Shown here in pieces: positions 53,216 through 61,297 of a DNA stretch of 64,000 bases. The notes beneath the pieces are model-generated. The model ran no database searches and was not told the origin of the DNA. It saw nothing but the letters and a program-made list of their open reading frames with translations. The position numbers were made by a program, and so were the translations under genes. This stretch comes from Caenimonas koreensis DSM 17982 (GTDB taxonomy: Bacteria > Pseudomonadota > Gammaproteobacteria > Burkholderiales > Burkholderiaceae_C). Within the stretch, counting starts at the first letter, position 1, and each line of letters starts with the position of its first letter. The stretch spans positions 62,001 to 126,000 of the forward strand of contig NZ_WJBU01000004.1 of NCBI RefSeq assembly GCF_009646335.1, given 5' to 3'.

Positions 53216-54238
53216 ATGCAGGAGATCGATGTGGCAGCAGAACTGGGCAACGCCGTCAACCAGAAGCAGGGGACCGTCATGAAGTGCCCCAACTGTGGCG
53301 GCAACCTCAAGGCCTTCGCTTCGTCATGCGAGCTGTGCGGGCATGAGCTCGCCGGCGTGTCCGCAAACCGCACGATTGCAGAAATCGTCGCGCGGTTCGA
53401 GGCTATCGAAAGCGAGCTCGACCGCGCGGGCGTGAGCGGCGCCAGTCGAGAGCGCGAGCTCGTCACCCGGCGCGCACGAATCATCCGCGACTTCCCCATC
53501 CCGAATTCGCGGGGAGACCTGCAAAGCCTCATTTACTTCATTCACCCGAAGCTCCAGAGCAACCTGAAGCCGGACGCGAACGCGGAAGACTGGCGCGTGA
53601 AATTCAACGAAGTGATGACGCTCGCCAAGAACGCTTACAAGGGTGATGCAAAGACTAGGGGCGAGTTCGAAGAAATTGAAAAGAGCCTGCGCACCTCGAT
53701 TGCGGGGGAACTCAAGACGAAGGCGCGAAGGTCTCCCGTTTTGGCCCTGGCGGTGGGGCTGATCGTTCTCGGCGTGGTCGTCGGACTGGGCATGACGCAA
53801 TACGACAGATGGAAAGGCGAGCAGTGCGATGCACGCTACGCGTCCGGTGCGCAAGCAGAGCGCCTGCGGCTCGATGGCATTTTGGATTCAGCAAACGTCA
53901 AAGTGCGTGAAAAGAAATACGACGACGCGCGGGCCATACTCGCCGGGCTGCGCTGGCAATTCAAGGAGCCGTGCAAGGTGCAGGAAACGACGGCCGAGCA
54001 GTCGGTGTGGGACGGCAAGCGCCAGGCCGCACTTGCGGATATCGACAAGACGCGTGAGCAGGATGCTGCGGCAGTACGCGACGCCGCTGGCCGCGATCAG
54101 GCCGAGCGGCAGGCCGCGCTCGACCGCGAACAGGCGATCAAGCGCGAAGAGGCCGAGAGAATACGCACGCGCCAGTTGACTGAAAAAGTGAACGCTACTG
54201 CCGCGGAGCGCAAGGCGACGACCAACAAGGAATGGTGA
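53216..54238 (+). CDS. Zinc-ribbon, single-TM, coiled-coil protein (operon gene 4)
   Basis: 340 residues from 53216; an ATG at 53279 giving MKCPNCGG as the N-terminus is an attractive alternative, because zinc ribbons usually begin that way. The ribbon is CPNC...CELC (about 24-41). A helical, charged region follows, then one membrane helix (VLALAVGLIVLGVVVGLGM, ~175-193), then a periplasmic or cytosolic coiled coil rich in Glu, Arg, Ala and Gln (ALDREQAIKREEAERIRTR). Topology suggests a bridge between cytoplasmic zinc ribbon and the envelope. It lies 12 bases after gene 3 and 19 bases before the SPFH gene. Confidence 0.8.
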   Translation: MQEIDVAAELGNAVNQKQGTVMKCPNCGGNLKAFASSCELCGHELAGVSANRTIAEIVARFEAIESELDRAGVSGASRERELVTRRARIIRDFPIPNSRGDLQSLIYFIHPKLQSNLKPDANAEDWRVKFNEVMTLAKNAYKGDAKTRGEFEEIEKSLRTSIAGELKTKARRSPVLALAVGLIVLGVVVGLGMTQYDRWKGEQCDARYASGAQAERLRLDGILDSANVKVREKKYDDARAILAGLRWQFKEPCKVQETTAEQSVWDGKRQAALADIDKTREQDAAAVRDAAGRDQAERQAALDREQAIKREEAERIRTRQLTEKVNATAAERKATTNKEW

Positions 54239-54257
54239 CTTCGGAGGGACGTGCGAC

Positions 54258-55625
54258 ATGGGACTCTTTGGCAAGAAAAATGAAGGTGGGTGGATGGACG
54301 TCATCCGCTGCGACGAACCCGACTACCTCGTGTGGAAGTGGCGCCCGGGTGATGGCGCGCCCACGAACAAGGAAAACTCGATTCGCTGGGGTAGCAGCTT
54401 GCGCGTCAAGGACGGCGAGGCTGCGGTCTTTATTTACAAGCAGGAGTCGGGGCCAGCGCAGGATTTCATAGAAGGCCCATACGACGAAACCCTGAAGACG
54501 GCGAACTTCCCGGTGCTCGCGAGCATCATGGGCCTTGCGTTCGACGGCAAGTCGCCGTTTCAGGCCGAGGTTTATTTCATCAACCTCGCGGGCATCATCA
54601 GGCGGCCCTTTCGCTCGCCATGGTTCAGTGCTTTCGATCCGCGCTTCAACGATTTCATGGTGCCCGTCGCAGCGGAGGGCTCCTATGCTTTTCGCATCAA
54701 AGACTACAAGTCCTTTATCAAGCTGCACCGGCTGATCGAATTTGACCTGGAACGGTTTTCCCTTCAGGTGCGCGACGCGGTTGTCAAGTACGTGAAGGCA
54801 GTAATCGCCAACGCGCCAGCTGACGCCGGCATTCCTGTGCTCCAACTGGAGCGCCGCATTCTCGAGGTTGGTGATCTCGTCGAGCAGCGCGTGCGCAGGG
54901 CATTCGAACAGGATTTCGGCGTGGAACTTGTCCGCTTCGACCTTTCGACCATCGCGTTCGACACCGATGCCCCGGGCTACAAGGAACTGCGCGCGGTGAC
55001 CGCAGACCTTCACAAGGTAACGCTGGAGCAGCAAACGGTCAGTAATGTGCAGAACATCCAGGACATGCAGGCCATCAACGCGCAGAACATGGCTGAGTCG
55101 ATGCGTATCCAGCGCGATCGGGCCGAGCGATTCGCCGCCCTTCAGACGGAGCAACAATTCATTGGCGCTCACCAGATCAACCAGCAGACCAAGGTGTTGG
55201 AGGCCGCGGCCAACAACCTGGGCGAGATGGGCCAGATGAATACATCGGGCGGTGGCCCGGGTGGGTTCAACCCCATCGGGGTCATGACGGGCCTGGCCGT
55301 CGGCGGCATGATGGGTAGCCAAATGGCGTCAATGATGGGAGCAGCCGGACAGGGTATGCAAAACGGCATGAACATGCCTCCCCCCATTCCTCAGCTCGCC
55401 TTCTTTGTGGCCGTGAACGGTCAGAACACGGGGCCGTTCAACATGCAACAGCTTCAGGGGCTGGCCTTGCAGGGCCAGCTCTTGCCCACGTCTTACGTGT
55501 GGCGCCAGGGGATGCCGAACTGGGAGCTTGCAGGCAGCGTGGCGGACTTGTTGGGCCTATTCGCCCAGCAGACGCAACCGCCTCCCGTGCCGCCCATGCC
55601 GCCGACACCAGGCGGGGCTTTATGA
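54258..55625 (+). CDS. SPFH-domain protein with C-terminal GYF_2-like domain (operon gene 5)
   Basis: 455 residues. The SPFH/Band-7 part (about 15-285) starts WMDVIRCDEPDYLVWKW and has no N-terminal membrane helix, like the YdjI/virion-core-like branch; FDLSTIAFDTDAPGYKEL ends the core, followed by a Gln/Asn-rich oligomerisation helix (QQTVSNVQNIQDMQAINAQN). A Gly/Met-rich linker (330-380) leads to a GYF_2-like domain (385-435: GQNTGPFNMQQL, YVWRQGMPNWELAG). GYF folds bind proline-rich peptides; the tail itself ends PPPVPPMPPTP. Role: probably a membrane-associated oligomeric scaffold. The stop overlaps a possible start of gene 6. Confidence 0.9.
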   Translation: MGLFGKKNEGGWMDVIRCDEPDYLVWKWRPGDGAPTNKENSIRWGSSLRVKDGEAAVFIYKQESGPAQDFIEGPYDETLKTANFPVLASIMGLAFDGKSPFQAEVYFINLAGIIRRPFRSPWFSAFDPRFNDFMVPVAAEGSYAFRIKDYKSFIKLHRLIEFDLERFSLQVRDAVVKYVKAVIANAPADAGIPVLQLERRILEVGDLVEQRVRRAFEQDFGVELVRFDLSTIAFDTDAPGYKELRAVTADLHKVTLEQQTVSNVQNIQDMQAINAQNMAESMRIQRDRAERFAALQTEQQFIGAHQINQQTKVLEAAANNLGEMGQMNTSGGGPGGFNPIGVMTGLAVGGMMGSQMASMMGAAGQGMQNGMNMPPPIPQLAFFVAVNGQNTGPFNMQQLQGLALQGQLLPTSYVWRQGMPNWELAGSVADLLGLFAQQTQPPPVPPMPPTPGGAL

Positions 55626-55639
55626 CAAAGGAGCCAATC

Positions 55640-56002
55640 ATGCATAGCGACAACTTCTATTCCGTCGATCGCCTCGTTGAATTCGGGATGGGCGTCGGCA
55701 TCGCGCAGCAAATGGTCAAGTCGATGAACCACGTGATCGCGAATACCATTGTGCCTGGTGCTATGAACCCAATGGGATCGCCTTCTGCGCGCGCTGCCTT
55801 TCACGTCATCCTGGACGGGAAACCCGCCGGCCCATTTCCTGAATTGGAGGTAATGAGGCTGATCACTCAGGGGAAAGTATCCGCGGCCACCTACGTCTGG
55901 ACGCCGGGCATGGCGAATTGGGCAAGGGGCGATGCTGTGCCCGAGCTCCTGCGTCTCGTAGCCTTGTGCCCCCCGCCTTTCAAACCGGGTGAGCCAACAT
56001 GA
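55640..56002 (+). CDS. Small GYF_2-like protein (operon gene 6)
   Basis: 120 residues from MHSDNFYSVDRLVEF; AAAGGAG lies eight bases before this ATG, which decides it over an ATG at 55622 that overlaps the SPFH stop. Residues ~50-110 carry a second GYF_2-like domain (FHVILDGKPAGPF, ATYVWTPGMANW) that resembles the C-terminal domain of the SPFH protein. The first 45 residues are helical (MGVGIAQQMVKSMNHVIAN). It may compete for or link the same proline-rich ligand. Stop and next start overlap by four bases (ATGA). Confidence 0.8.
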   Translation: MHSDNFYSVDRLVEFGMGVGIAQQMVKSMNHVIANTIVPGAMNPMGSPSARAAFHVILDGKPAGPFPELEVMRLITQGKVSAATYVWTPGMANWARGDAVPELLRLVALCPPPFKPGEPT

Positions 56003-56340
56003 GCCTCCACCCTTTGAATGCAGTCATCGCGCTGGCGGTGAGCGCGCTCATCGCTTTTGGGTTCTGCAGCTTTGCCGGATCCCTGAAGTACTACGTGCTC
56101 GTCGGAGCATTCCTTTCCTGCGCCACAACGCTCGTTGCGATGATCGGCGTTGTTCATGAACACGAGCGGCGCGGTGTGAACGTTCGCGTTCTGGGCGGTC
56201 TGTTCCTCGTCTTCTTTTTGTTGCTCAATGCGATCTTCGCTTTCGTCGATCTTTCGCCTACGGCCTACATCGTTCTCTCCGGGCTTGGCCTTCTTGTATT
56301 CGTCTTTGTCGCGAATTTGATCGGATCCGTGCAGCAGTAG
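55999..56340 (+). CDS. Integral membrane protein of unknown function (operon gene 7)
   Basis: 113 residues with four hydrophobic helices (about 7-28, 29-49, 65-85, 88-110) and very short loops. Only EHERRGVNVR between helices 2 and 3 is charged. No family motif was recognised. The ATG overlaps the stop of gene 6, making it the last member of the seven-gene unit. It could anchor the SPFH scaffold to the membrane. Confidence 0.78.
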   Translation: MSLHPLNAVIALAVSALIAFGFCSFAGSLKYYVLVGAFLSCATTLVAMIGVVHEHERRGVNVRVLGGLFLVFFLLLNAIFAFVDLSPTAYIVLSGLGLLVFVFVANLIGSVQQ

Positions 56341-56380
56341 GGGCTTACCAATAGCTGCGACTGCATCGACGCCGTCTAGG

Positions 56381-56398
56381 TAGGAGCGGATGCTCCTA
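56381..56398. terminator. Hairpin closing the SPFH operon
   Basis: TAGGAGC (56381-56387) pairs perfectly with GCTCCTA (56392-56398) across a GGAT loop, 40 bases after the last gene. There is no long T-run, so it may act with Rho or as a transcript-end stabiliser. It also faces the convergent dehydrogenase gene. Confidence 0.45.
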
Positions 56399-56419
56399 GT
56401 GGCGTCACCCGATGCGGCG

Positions 56420-57349
56420 TCAGGCCGCTGCAGGCACCCTGGCCAGAGCCGACAAAATATTCTTTGCCGCAGCGACGCCCATGTTCACATACGCATCGCT
56501 GGTCACCCCGCCAATATGCGGGCTGAGTACCAGGCGCGGGTTGCCAAAGAAGGCGTGGTCCTTCGGCGGCGGCTCCTGCGCAAACGCATCCAGCCCTGCC
56601 ATGGCAACCTGGCCGCTTGCAATGGCCGCAAGCAGTGCCTGCTCGTCAATCAGGCCGCCCCGGCCCGTGTTCACCAGCATCACACCTGGCTTGCAAAGCG
56701 CGAGCGTGGCCTCGTTCACCATGTGGCGGTTGTCCGGCGTGAGCGGGCAGTGCAGCGAGATGGCATCAGACTGGCGCCAGATGTCATTGAGCGCCACAGG
56801 CTCCACATACGCAGGCAGCGCCTTCGCGAAGGGGTCGAACCCGATCACGCGCATGTCCATCGCATCGGCCATGCGCGCGAAGCGCAGCCCGATCGCGCCC
56901 AAACCGACAACGCCCACCGTGCGCCCTGAAAGCTCGACGCTCTTGTGCGTGGCCTTGTCCCAATGGCCGGCATGCATGCGCTCATTGAGCTGCACCACTG
57001 ATTTGGCGCATGCCAGCAGCAGTGCCATGGCCTGCTCGGCAACGGCCGCCGCGTTGGCGCCTGCCGCTGCCACCACCGCAATACTCCTGGCTTGCGCGGC
57101 CTCGCGCGCGATCGTGTCCGTGCCACTGCCGTGCTTTGAAATCACGCGCAACGACGGCGCGGCTTCGATGATGCGCGGCGTGATGTGCCCGTAGCGCACG
57201 ATGATCGCGACCGGATCATGCTGCTGGCACAGCGCCACCAGGTCGTCTTCCTGCGGCGTCTTGCCGGCATAGACGACCTCAAAGCCGGTGAGCAGCGCGA
57301 GCGCCTGCGGCGCCAGGTCGGCGCCGGTCACAAGAATCTTGCTGCTCAA
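56420..57349 (-). CDS. D-2-hydroxyacid dehydrogenase family protein
   Basis: 309 residues starting at a TTG (57349) that overlaps the RraA-like stop as TTGA; there is no ATG near. NAD motif VGVVGLGAIGLRFARM, substrate Arg in VNTGRGGLIDEQALL, and the catalytic Glu/His in PPKDHAFFGNPRLVLSPHIGG match D-3-phosphoglycerate/hydroxyacid dehydrogenases. It lacks the ACT domain of SerA, and its neighbours (RraA-like aldolase, Bug receptor, IclR) point to catabolism of a hydroxy- or keto-acid rather than serine synthesis. Confidence 0.9.
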   Translation of the reverse strand: MSSKILVTGADLAPQALALLTGFEVVYAGKTPQEDDLVALCQQHDPVAIIVRYGHITPRIIEAAPSLRVISKHGSGTDTIAREAAQARSIAVVAAAGANAAAVAEQAMALLLACAKSVVQLNERMHAGHWDKATHKSVELSGRTVGVVGLGAIGLRFARMADAMDMRVIGFDPFAKALPAYVEPVALNDIWRQSDAISLHCPLTPDNRHMVNEATLALCKPGVMLVNTGRGGLIDEQALLAAIASGQVAMAGLDAFAQEPPPKDHAFFGNPRLVLSPHIGGVTSDAYVNMGVAAAKNILSALARVPAAA

Positions 57350-58029
57350 AGCGCTTCGCCCGGTTGGAGCACGCCTGCATTCACCAGCGCCGCGGCCAGC
57401 CACGTCGCGCCGGTCTTGCCTTCGGCGATCGCAGCGATGCGCGCGTTCTCGTCAGCCACCTTCTTCGCGGCCAGGGGCAGCAGCGATTCGAGCCGCTCGC
57501 GTTCGACCACCATCACGCCGTCTGCATCGGCGATCACGAAGTCACCGGAGTGAACGACGACACCGCCCACAGTCACCGGGTGCCCGATGCGCCCTGCGAC
57601 CTGCTTGGTCGGCCCGTTGGGGTTCGTGCCAACAGAGAACACCGGAAAGTCCATCTCGTCGAGCTCAAGGCTGTCGCGCACGGCGCCGTCAATCACCACG
57701 CCTGCAATGCCGAGCTTGCGGCATGCCGTCATCATGATCGTGCCCATCAACGCAGCAGTCTGGTCGGCCTTGCCGTCGATCACCAGGATGTCGCCGGGTT
57801 GTGCAAGCGCCATCGCGGCGTGGATCATCAGGTTGTCGCCGGGGCGCACGTCAATGGTGAGTGCGGGGCCTGCCAGCTTCATGCGCGGGCGCAGCGCCTG
57901 GATGCGGCCGTGCATCGCACCGCGGCGGCCATTGACGTCCGCGAGGATCGCGGCCTGGTACTTCGACGCCTGCTCAACGAGTGAAGGCGAGACGCGCGCA
58001 AAGTCGCGAACGATATCGGTGTTGCTCAT
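57346..58029 (-). CDS. RraA-family protein, probable 4-hydroxy-4-methyl-2-oxoglutarate/oxaloacetate aldolase
   Basis: 227 residues. The RraA/HMG-aldolase pattern is present: PGDNLMIHAAMALAQPGDILVIDG, the metal/catalytic GVVIDGAVRDSLEL (Arg-Asp) and VHSGDFVIADADGVMVV. True RraA (RNase E regulator) is ~160 residues, so the longer enzyme-type members fit better; they cleave HMG or decarboxylate oxaloacetate with a divalent metal. Gene order with a dehydrogenase and a Bug receptor supports a catabolic role. Stop overlaps the dehydrogenase start. Confidence 0.88.
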   Translation of the reverse strand: MSNTDIVRDFARVSPSLVEQASKYQAAILADVNGRRGAMHGRIQALRPRMKLAGPALTIDVRPGDNLMIHAAMALAQPGDILVIDGKADQTAALMGTIMMTACRKLGIAGVVIDGAVRDSLELDEMDFPVFSVGTNPNGPTKQVAGRIGHPVTVGGVVVHSGDFVIADADGVMVVERERLESLLPLAAKKVADENARIAAIAEGKTGATWLAAALVNAGVLQPGEAL

Positions 58030-58039
58030 GGTGAAAGCT

Positions 58040-59011
58040 TCAGTCGATCTTGGCGCCGGAATCGCGAACGACCTGGCCCCAGCGGGCGATGTCTTTCTTC
58101 AGCAATGCCGAGAACTGCTCAGGCGTGCCGCCCATCACGTCACCGCCTTCGCTCTCGAGCTTGGCTGCAACGTCCTTGTTGGCAAGCGCCTTGTTGATCT
58201 CGGTATTCAGCGTCTTGATGATGGCGGCCGGTGTACCTGCCGGGGCCACAAAACCAAACCACGTGACTGCTTCAAAACCCTTGAAGCCTGACTCTGCAAT
58301 CGTGGGCGTCTGCGGAATTTCCTGCGTGCGCTTGGGCGACGTCACTGCGATGGCGCGCAGCTTGCCATTCTTCACGTGGCCGATCAGCGTCGGCACCGAG
58401 CCCACATAGATGTTGACCTGGCCGCTCATCACGTCGGTCAGTGCCTGTGCAGCGCCTTTGTAGGGAATGTGCTGGAACTGCACGCCGGCGGCCTTCTGGA
58501 GCATCTCGCCTGCGAGGTGCGAAGCCGTGCCGTTGCCGGGCGAGCCGAAGGTGACGCTGCCGGGCTTGGCCTTCGATGCCGCCAGGATGTCGGCCAGGGT
58601 TTTGTAGGGCGAGTCGGCGGCCACGACGACCAGCAGCGGCGCGGAGGCGACGAGCGCCACAGGAGCGAGGTCCTTCACCGGGTCGTAAGGCAGCTTCGAG
58701 TAGAGCGTCGGGTTGATGGCGAGGTTGCTCGTCTGGCCGAGCACCAGCGTGTAGCCATCTGCCGGCGCCTTGGCAACGAAGTCAACGCCGAGGTTGCCAC
58801 CCGCGCCCGGCTTGTTGTCGATGACGACTGTCCACTTGTTGGTGTCGGAGAGTTTTTGCCCGATGGTTCGCGCAAACAGGTCCGTGCCGCCGCCCGCAGG
58901 GAACGGCACGATGATCTTGATGGGCCGGGCGGGCCAGGCCTGCGCGAGGGCAGCGGTGGCGAAGGTCGAGGCGAGCAGGACGCCGATGACGGCGCGTCGA
59001 TGGAATTGCAC
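58040..59011 (-). CDS. Bug-family tripartite tricarboxylate transporter substrate-binding protein
   Basis: 323 residues from GTG 59011. A signal peptide (LLASTFATAALAQA) is followed by the Bug hallmark WPARPIKIIVPFPAGGGTDLFAR, VVIDNKPGAGGNLGVDFVAK and PFKGAAQ-like IPYKGAAQALTDVMSGQV. These periplasmic proteins bind carboxylates for TTT uptake systems; the membrane TctA/TctB parts are not here, as is usual for the many orphan Bugs of Burkholderiales. It is the first gene of the operon with RraA-like and dehydrogenase genes, and the divergent IclR regulator lies 102 bases away. Confidence 0.95.
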   Translation of the reverse strand: MQFHRRAVIGVLLASTFATAALAQAWPARPIKIIVPFPAGGGTDLFARTIGQKLSDTNKWTVVIDNKPGAGGNLGVDFVAKAPADGYTLVLGQTSNLAINPTLYSKLPYDPVKDLAPVALVASAPLLVVVAADSPYKTLADILAASKAKPGSVTFGSPGNGTASHLAGEMLQKAAGVQFQHIPYKGAAQALTDVMSGQVNIYVGSVPTLIGHVKNGKLRAIAVTSPKRTQEIPQTPTIAESGFKGFEAVTWFGFVAPAGTPAAIIKTLNTEINKALANKDVAAKLESEGGDVMGGTPEQFSALLKKDIARWGQVVRDSGAKID

Positions 59012-59029
59012 GTGGTGTCTCCTGGCTTT

Positions 59030-59096
59030 TGAAACTCCACTTTAGGCGAGTGTTTCATCCAGTACTATCGTGTTTCACCAGCCAATGCATGTTTCA
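59030..59096. promoter_or_regulatory. Probable IclR operator region (GTTTCA repeats)
   Basis: In the 102-base gap between the Bug and IclR genes, GTTTCA occurs at 59052-59057, 59072-59077 and 59091-59096, with the complement TGAAAC at 59030-59035. Spacings of 20, 19 and 22 bases put sites on about the same helix face. They are likely half-sites for the divergent IclR protein, but this is inference. Confidence 0.5.
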
Positions 59097-59113
59097 CGGT
59101 ACGCAACTCATCG

Positions 59114-59881
59114 ATGGCAACCAGAAAAACACCTGCAACCGAGCCTGAGCCGCGCGACGCAAGCGGCGGCGTGACCGCCGTCACGCGCGCACTCGCCTTG
59201 ATGGAAGCATTCGACCTGCATGAAAGCAGCCTTACGCTGGCCGAACTCAGCCGGCGCGCGGGCATGCACAAGACCACAGCGCTCAGGCTGGCACGCACGC
59301 TGTCCCTGAGCGGCTACATGGTCCAGCGCGAAGACGGCGAGTGGCGCCTGGGGCCAGCCACGGGCTGGCTCGGCGCGCGCTACCAGGCGGGGTTCGACGT
59401 GAACAACGTGGTCGAGCCCACGTTGCGCGAACTGGTGCGGCTCACAGGCGAGAGCGCTTCGTTCTATGCGCGTGAAGGCGACAGCCGTGCGTGCATCGCG
59501 CGAGTAGAAGGGCCGCAATCGGTGCGGCACCACGTGCGTATCGGCGAGCGGCTGCCGCTCAACAAGGGCGCGCCGGGCAAGGTGATCCTCGCGTTCTCCG
59601 GCGAGAAGGGCAAAGACTACGAAGCGATCCGCCAGCGCGGCTTTCATATCTCGATGGGCGAGCGCGAGCCTGAAGTGTCCAGCGTTGCTGCGCCCATCTT
59701 CAGCACAGGCTGGCGCCTGCTCGGCTCTGTGGCCATCTCGGGCCCGAGCGCACGCCTGTCAGCGAAGAAGCTCGAAGCGCACGCGAAGATCGTGATCAAC
59801 GCGGCGAACCAGTTGTCGTATGGCCTGGCGGGTTCACGATCGAGCAACACGCCGGGTGTGCTGTCGAAGTGGCACCCTTGA
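59114..59881 (+). CDS. IclR-family transcriptional regulator
   Basis: 255 residues. Winged helix at ~15-80 (SGGVTAVTRALALMEAF, LTLAELSRRAGMHKTTALRL) and the effector-binding IclR domain at ~85-245 (LRELVRLTGESASFYAREGD, GAPGKVILAFSG, GWRLLGSVAISGP). Such proteins bind small carboxylates or aromatics and repress or activate adjacent catabolic genes. It is divergent from the Bug-RraA-dehydrogenase operon, with repeated GTTTCA sites between, so it most likely controls that operon and itself. Confidence 0.94.
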   Translation: MATRKTPATEPEPRDASGGVTAVTRALALMEAFDLHESSLTLAELSRRAGMHKTTALRLARTLSLSGYMVQREDGEWRLGPATGWLGARYQAGFDVNNVVEPTLRELVRLTGESASFYAREGDSRACIARVEGPQSVRHHVRIGERLPLNKGAPGKVILAFSGEKGKDYEAIRQRGFHISMGEREPEVSSVAAPIFSTGWRLLGSVAISGPSARLSAKKLEAHAKIVINAANQLSYGLAGSRSSNTPGVLSKWHP

Positions 59882-59884
59882 GCA

Positions 59885-60112
59885 TCATTGAGGCTTCAAC
59901 ACCCATTGAACCAGCCTGCGCGACAGCGGCGCCGCGACCAGCACGACTGGAAACGCGATCAACCACGCTGTGAACCACGACGACATCCACAGCGCAACGA
60001 AGTCAGGCGCATGGCCCGCCGCCTTCCACGTCGCGACGCCTGAAACGACCCACGACATCAGCGCCGAGAGAACCGCACCCATCAACACGGGCTCAAACTT
60101 TCTCGGGATCAT
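59885..60112 (-). CDS. DUF2798 membrane protein
   Basis: 75 residues with two hydrophobic helices (LMGAVLSALMSWVVSGVATW and WLIAFPVVLVAAPLSRRLV) joined by a short loop, matching small DUF2798 proteins. Function unknown. The start overlaps the stop of the flavodoxin gene (ATGA), making it the third gene of a leftward operon driven from a promoter near 61270. Its stop lies 3 bases from the convergent IclR gene. Confidence 0.85.
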   Translation of the reverse strand: MIPRKFEPVLMGAVLSALMSWVVSGVATWKAAGHAPDFVALWMSSWFTAWLIAFPVVLVAAPLSRRLVQWVLKPQ

Positions 60113-60690
60113 TGCGTTACCTCCACCTGCTCATTGCAAGTCATGCACACCAGCGCCTTGGCGATGTTCTTGCCAAACATTCGCGCCGTCTTGACGTCGC
60201 CCGCCGTGAAGGAATGGGCTGGCCCTGTATGACCGGCCTGCGCCATCAGCCCCGACCATGAGCCCAGCCGGTTGACCGCTTCCTCCTGCGGCACGCCTTG
60301 CTGCGGCAAGATTGCGTTGCCCACCCAGACCATGCCGTGCTGCATCGCGAACACAAACATCGACAGCAGTGTCGATTGCTTGTCGCCTGACGGCAGCGCC
60401 GACACCGTGAAGCCCGACGCGAGCTTGCCTTTGAGCGCATGGCTCTTCCACAGGCGGCCCGTTGCGTCCATGAACGACTTGAACGGCCCGGACACGCCGC
60501 CCAGATAAGTAGGCGAGCCGAAGATGAAGCCGTCGAACTCCAGCAGCCGCTCGGGTGAAGCGGTGAGGTCTTCAGCCTCTATCAAGTCAACCCGGACGCC
60601 GGGCACGCCCGCACTGCCTTCGGCGATGAGCTGTGCCATGCGCTGGGTGTTGCCATGGGCGCTGTGATAGATGATGGCGAGTTTTTTCAT
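60109..60690 (-). CDS. Flavodoxin/NAD(P)H-quinone oxidoreductase family protein (WrbA-like)
   Basis: 193 residues. LAIIYHSAHGNTQRMAQLIAEG is the FMN phosphate loop, FDGFIFGSPTYLGGVSGPFKSFMD the flavin-contact region. This is the FMN-dependent, multimeric WrbA/Isf-like type (two-electron quinone reduction) rather than a short electron-carrier flavodoxin. Extra Cys (LVCMTCNEQ) at the end is unusual. Controlled by a redox-type MerR site, it would help detoxify quinones; that link is inference. Confidence 0.9.
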   Translation of the reverse strand: MKKLAIIYHSAHGNTQRMAQLIAEGSAGVPGVRVDLIEAEDLTASPERLLEFDGFIFGSPTYLGGVSGPFKSFMDATGRLWKSHALKGKLASGFTVSALPSGDKQSTLLSMFVFAMQHGMVWVGNAILPQQGVPQEEAVNRLGSWSGLMAQAGHTGPAHSFTAGDVKTARMFGKNIAKALVCMTCNEQVEVTQ

Positions 60691-60705
60691 GATGCGGTCC
60701 TTTGG

Positions 60706-61218
60706 TTAGTGGGTGTTGAAAAGAGTGATGGCGTGAGCGATGACGAAGGCGGCCAGGTAAAGACCGAGGCCGAAGATGGCGTGGTTCGCCAGGCTCCTCA
60801 CGCGGTTTTGCGCAGGTGATTTCGTCCTGGCTGACGCGATGCCCGCGCCCATCGCCGGCTGCATGACCAGCCACGGCGCGAGCACGGTCACGAGCCCGAT
60901 GCCCAGCGCAGGTGCCGCTGTGGGCGCTTCGGTCCAAGCCATGCCCACCACACTGATGAGCAGCGTGGCGAATGCAATGCCCGTGGCGTAGTGAACGAGC
61001 CAGCCGATGGCGAGTTCGCCGCGCACGGGGCGCGCTGCGGCGATGGCGTCGTGCGCAAAGACGCCGCTGCGCCAGTGGCCGACCCAGCGGCCGATCATGG
61101 CGAAGTTCAGGGTGGGCACACCGAGCCGCTGCAAAAGCAGCAGCCAGCAGTCCATGATGGCCGTTGCGCCGGCACCGATCGCCGCGACGCGAAGGGCGTT
61201 GTCGAGCAGTGAGTTCAT
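60706..61218 (-). CDS. DUF2938 membrane protein
   Basis: 170 residues from MNSLLDNALRVAAIG at 61218. Three to four hydrophobic helices (VAAIGAGATAIMDCWLLLL, ATGIAFATLLISVVGMAW, LGIGLVTVLAPWLVMQPAMG, HAIFGLGLYLAAFVIAHAI) and FAMIGRWVGHW, HYATGIAFA match DUF2938, a small membrane protein of unknown function often next to redox regulators. It heads the leftward operon with the flavodoxin and DUF2798 genes. An ATG 17 codons upstream is possible but falls in the promoter. Confidence 0.85.
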   Translation of the reverse strand: MNSLLDNALRVAAIGAGATAIMDCWLLLLQRLGVPTLNFAMIGRWVGHWRSGVFAHDAIAAARPVRGELAIGWLVHYATGIAFATLLISVVGMAWTEAPTAAPALGIGLVTVLAPWLVMQPAMGAGIASARTKSPAQNRVRSLANHAIFGLGLYLAAFVIAHAITLFNTH

Positions 61219-61254
61219 GACGTTCCTTGGTTGACGAAAGTGGGTATGGCCTGC

Positions 61255-61285
61255 ACTATGCAAGTTCAAGTCAACTTGAGGTCAA
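61255..61285 (-). promoter_or_regulatory. MerR/SoxR-type promoter for the DUF2938 operon
   Basis: On the minus strand TTGACC (61285-61280), a 19-base spacer, then CATAGT (61260-61255). The spacer holds the dyad TCAAGT-TG-ACTTGA (61279-61266), close to the known SoxR box CCTCAAGTTAACTTGAGG. The abnormal 19-base spacer is the standard design for activation by MerR-family proteins through DNA distortion. The divergent MerR gene begins 13 bases away, so it is the likely regulator. Confidence 0.75.
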
Positions 61286-61297
61286 GAGGTTTTTTTC

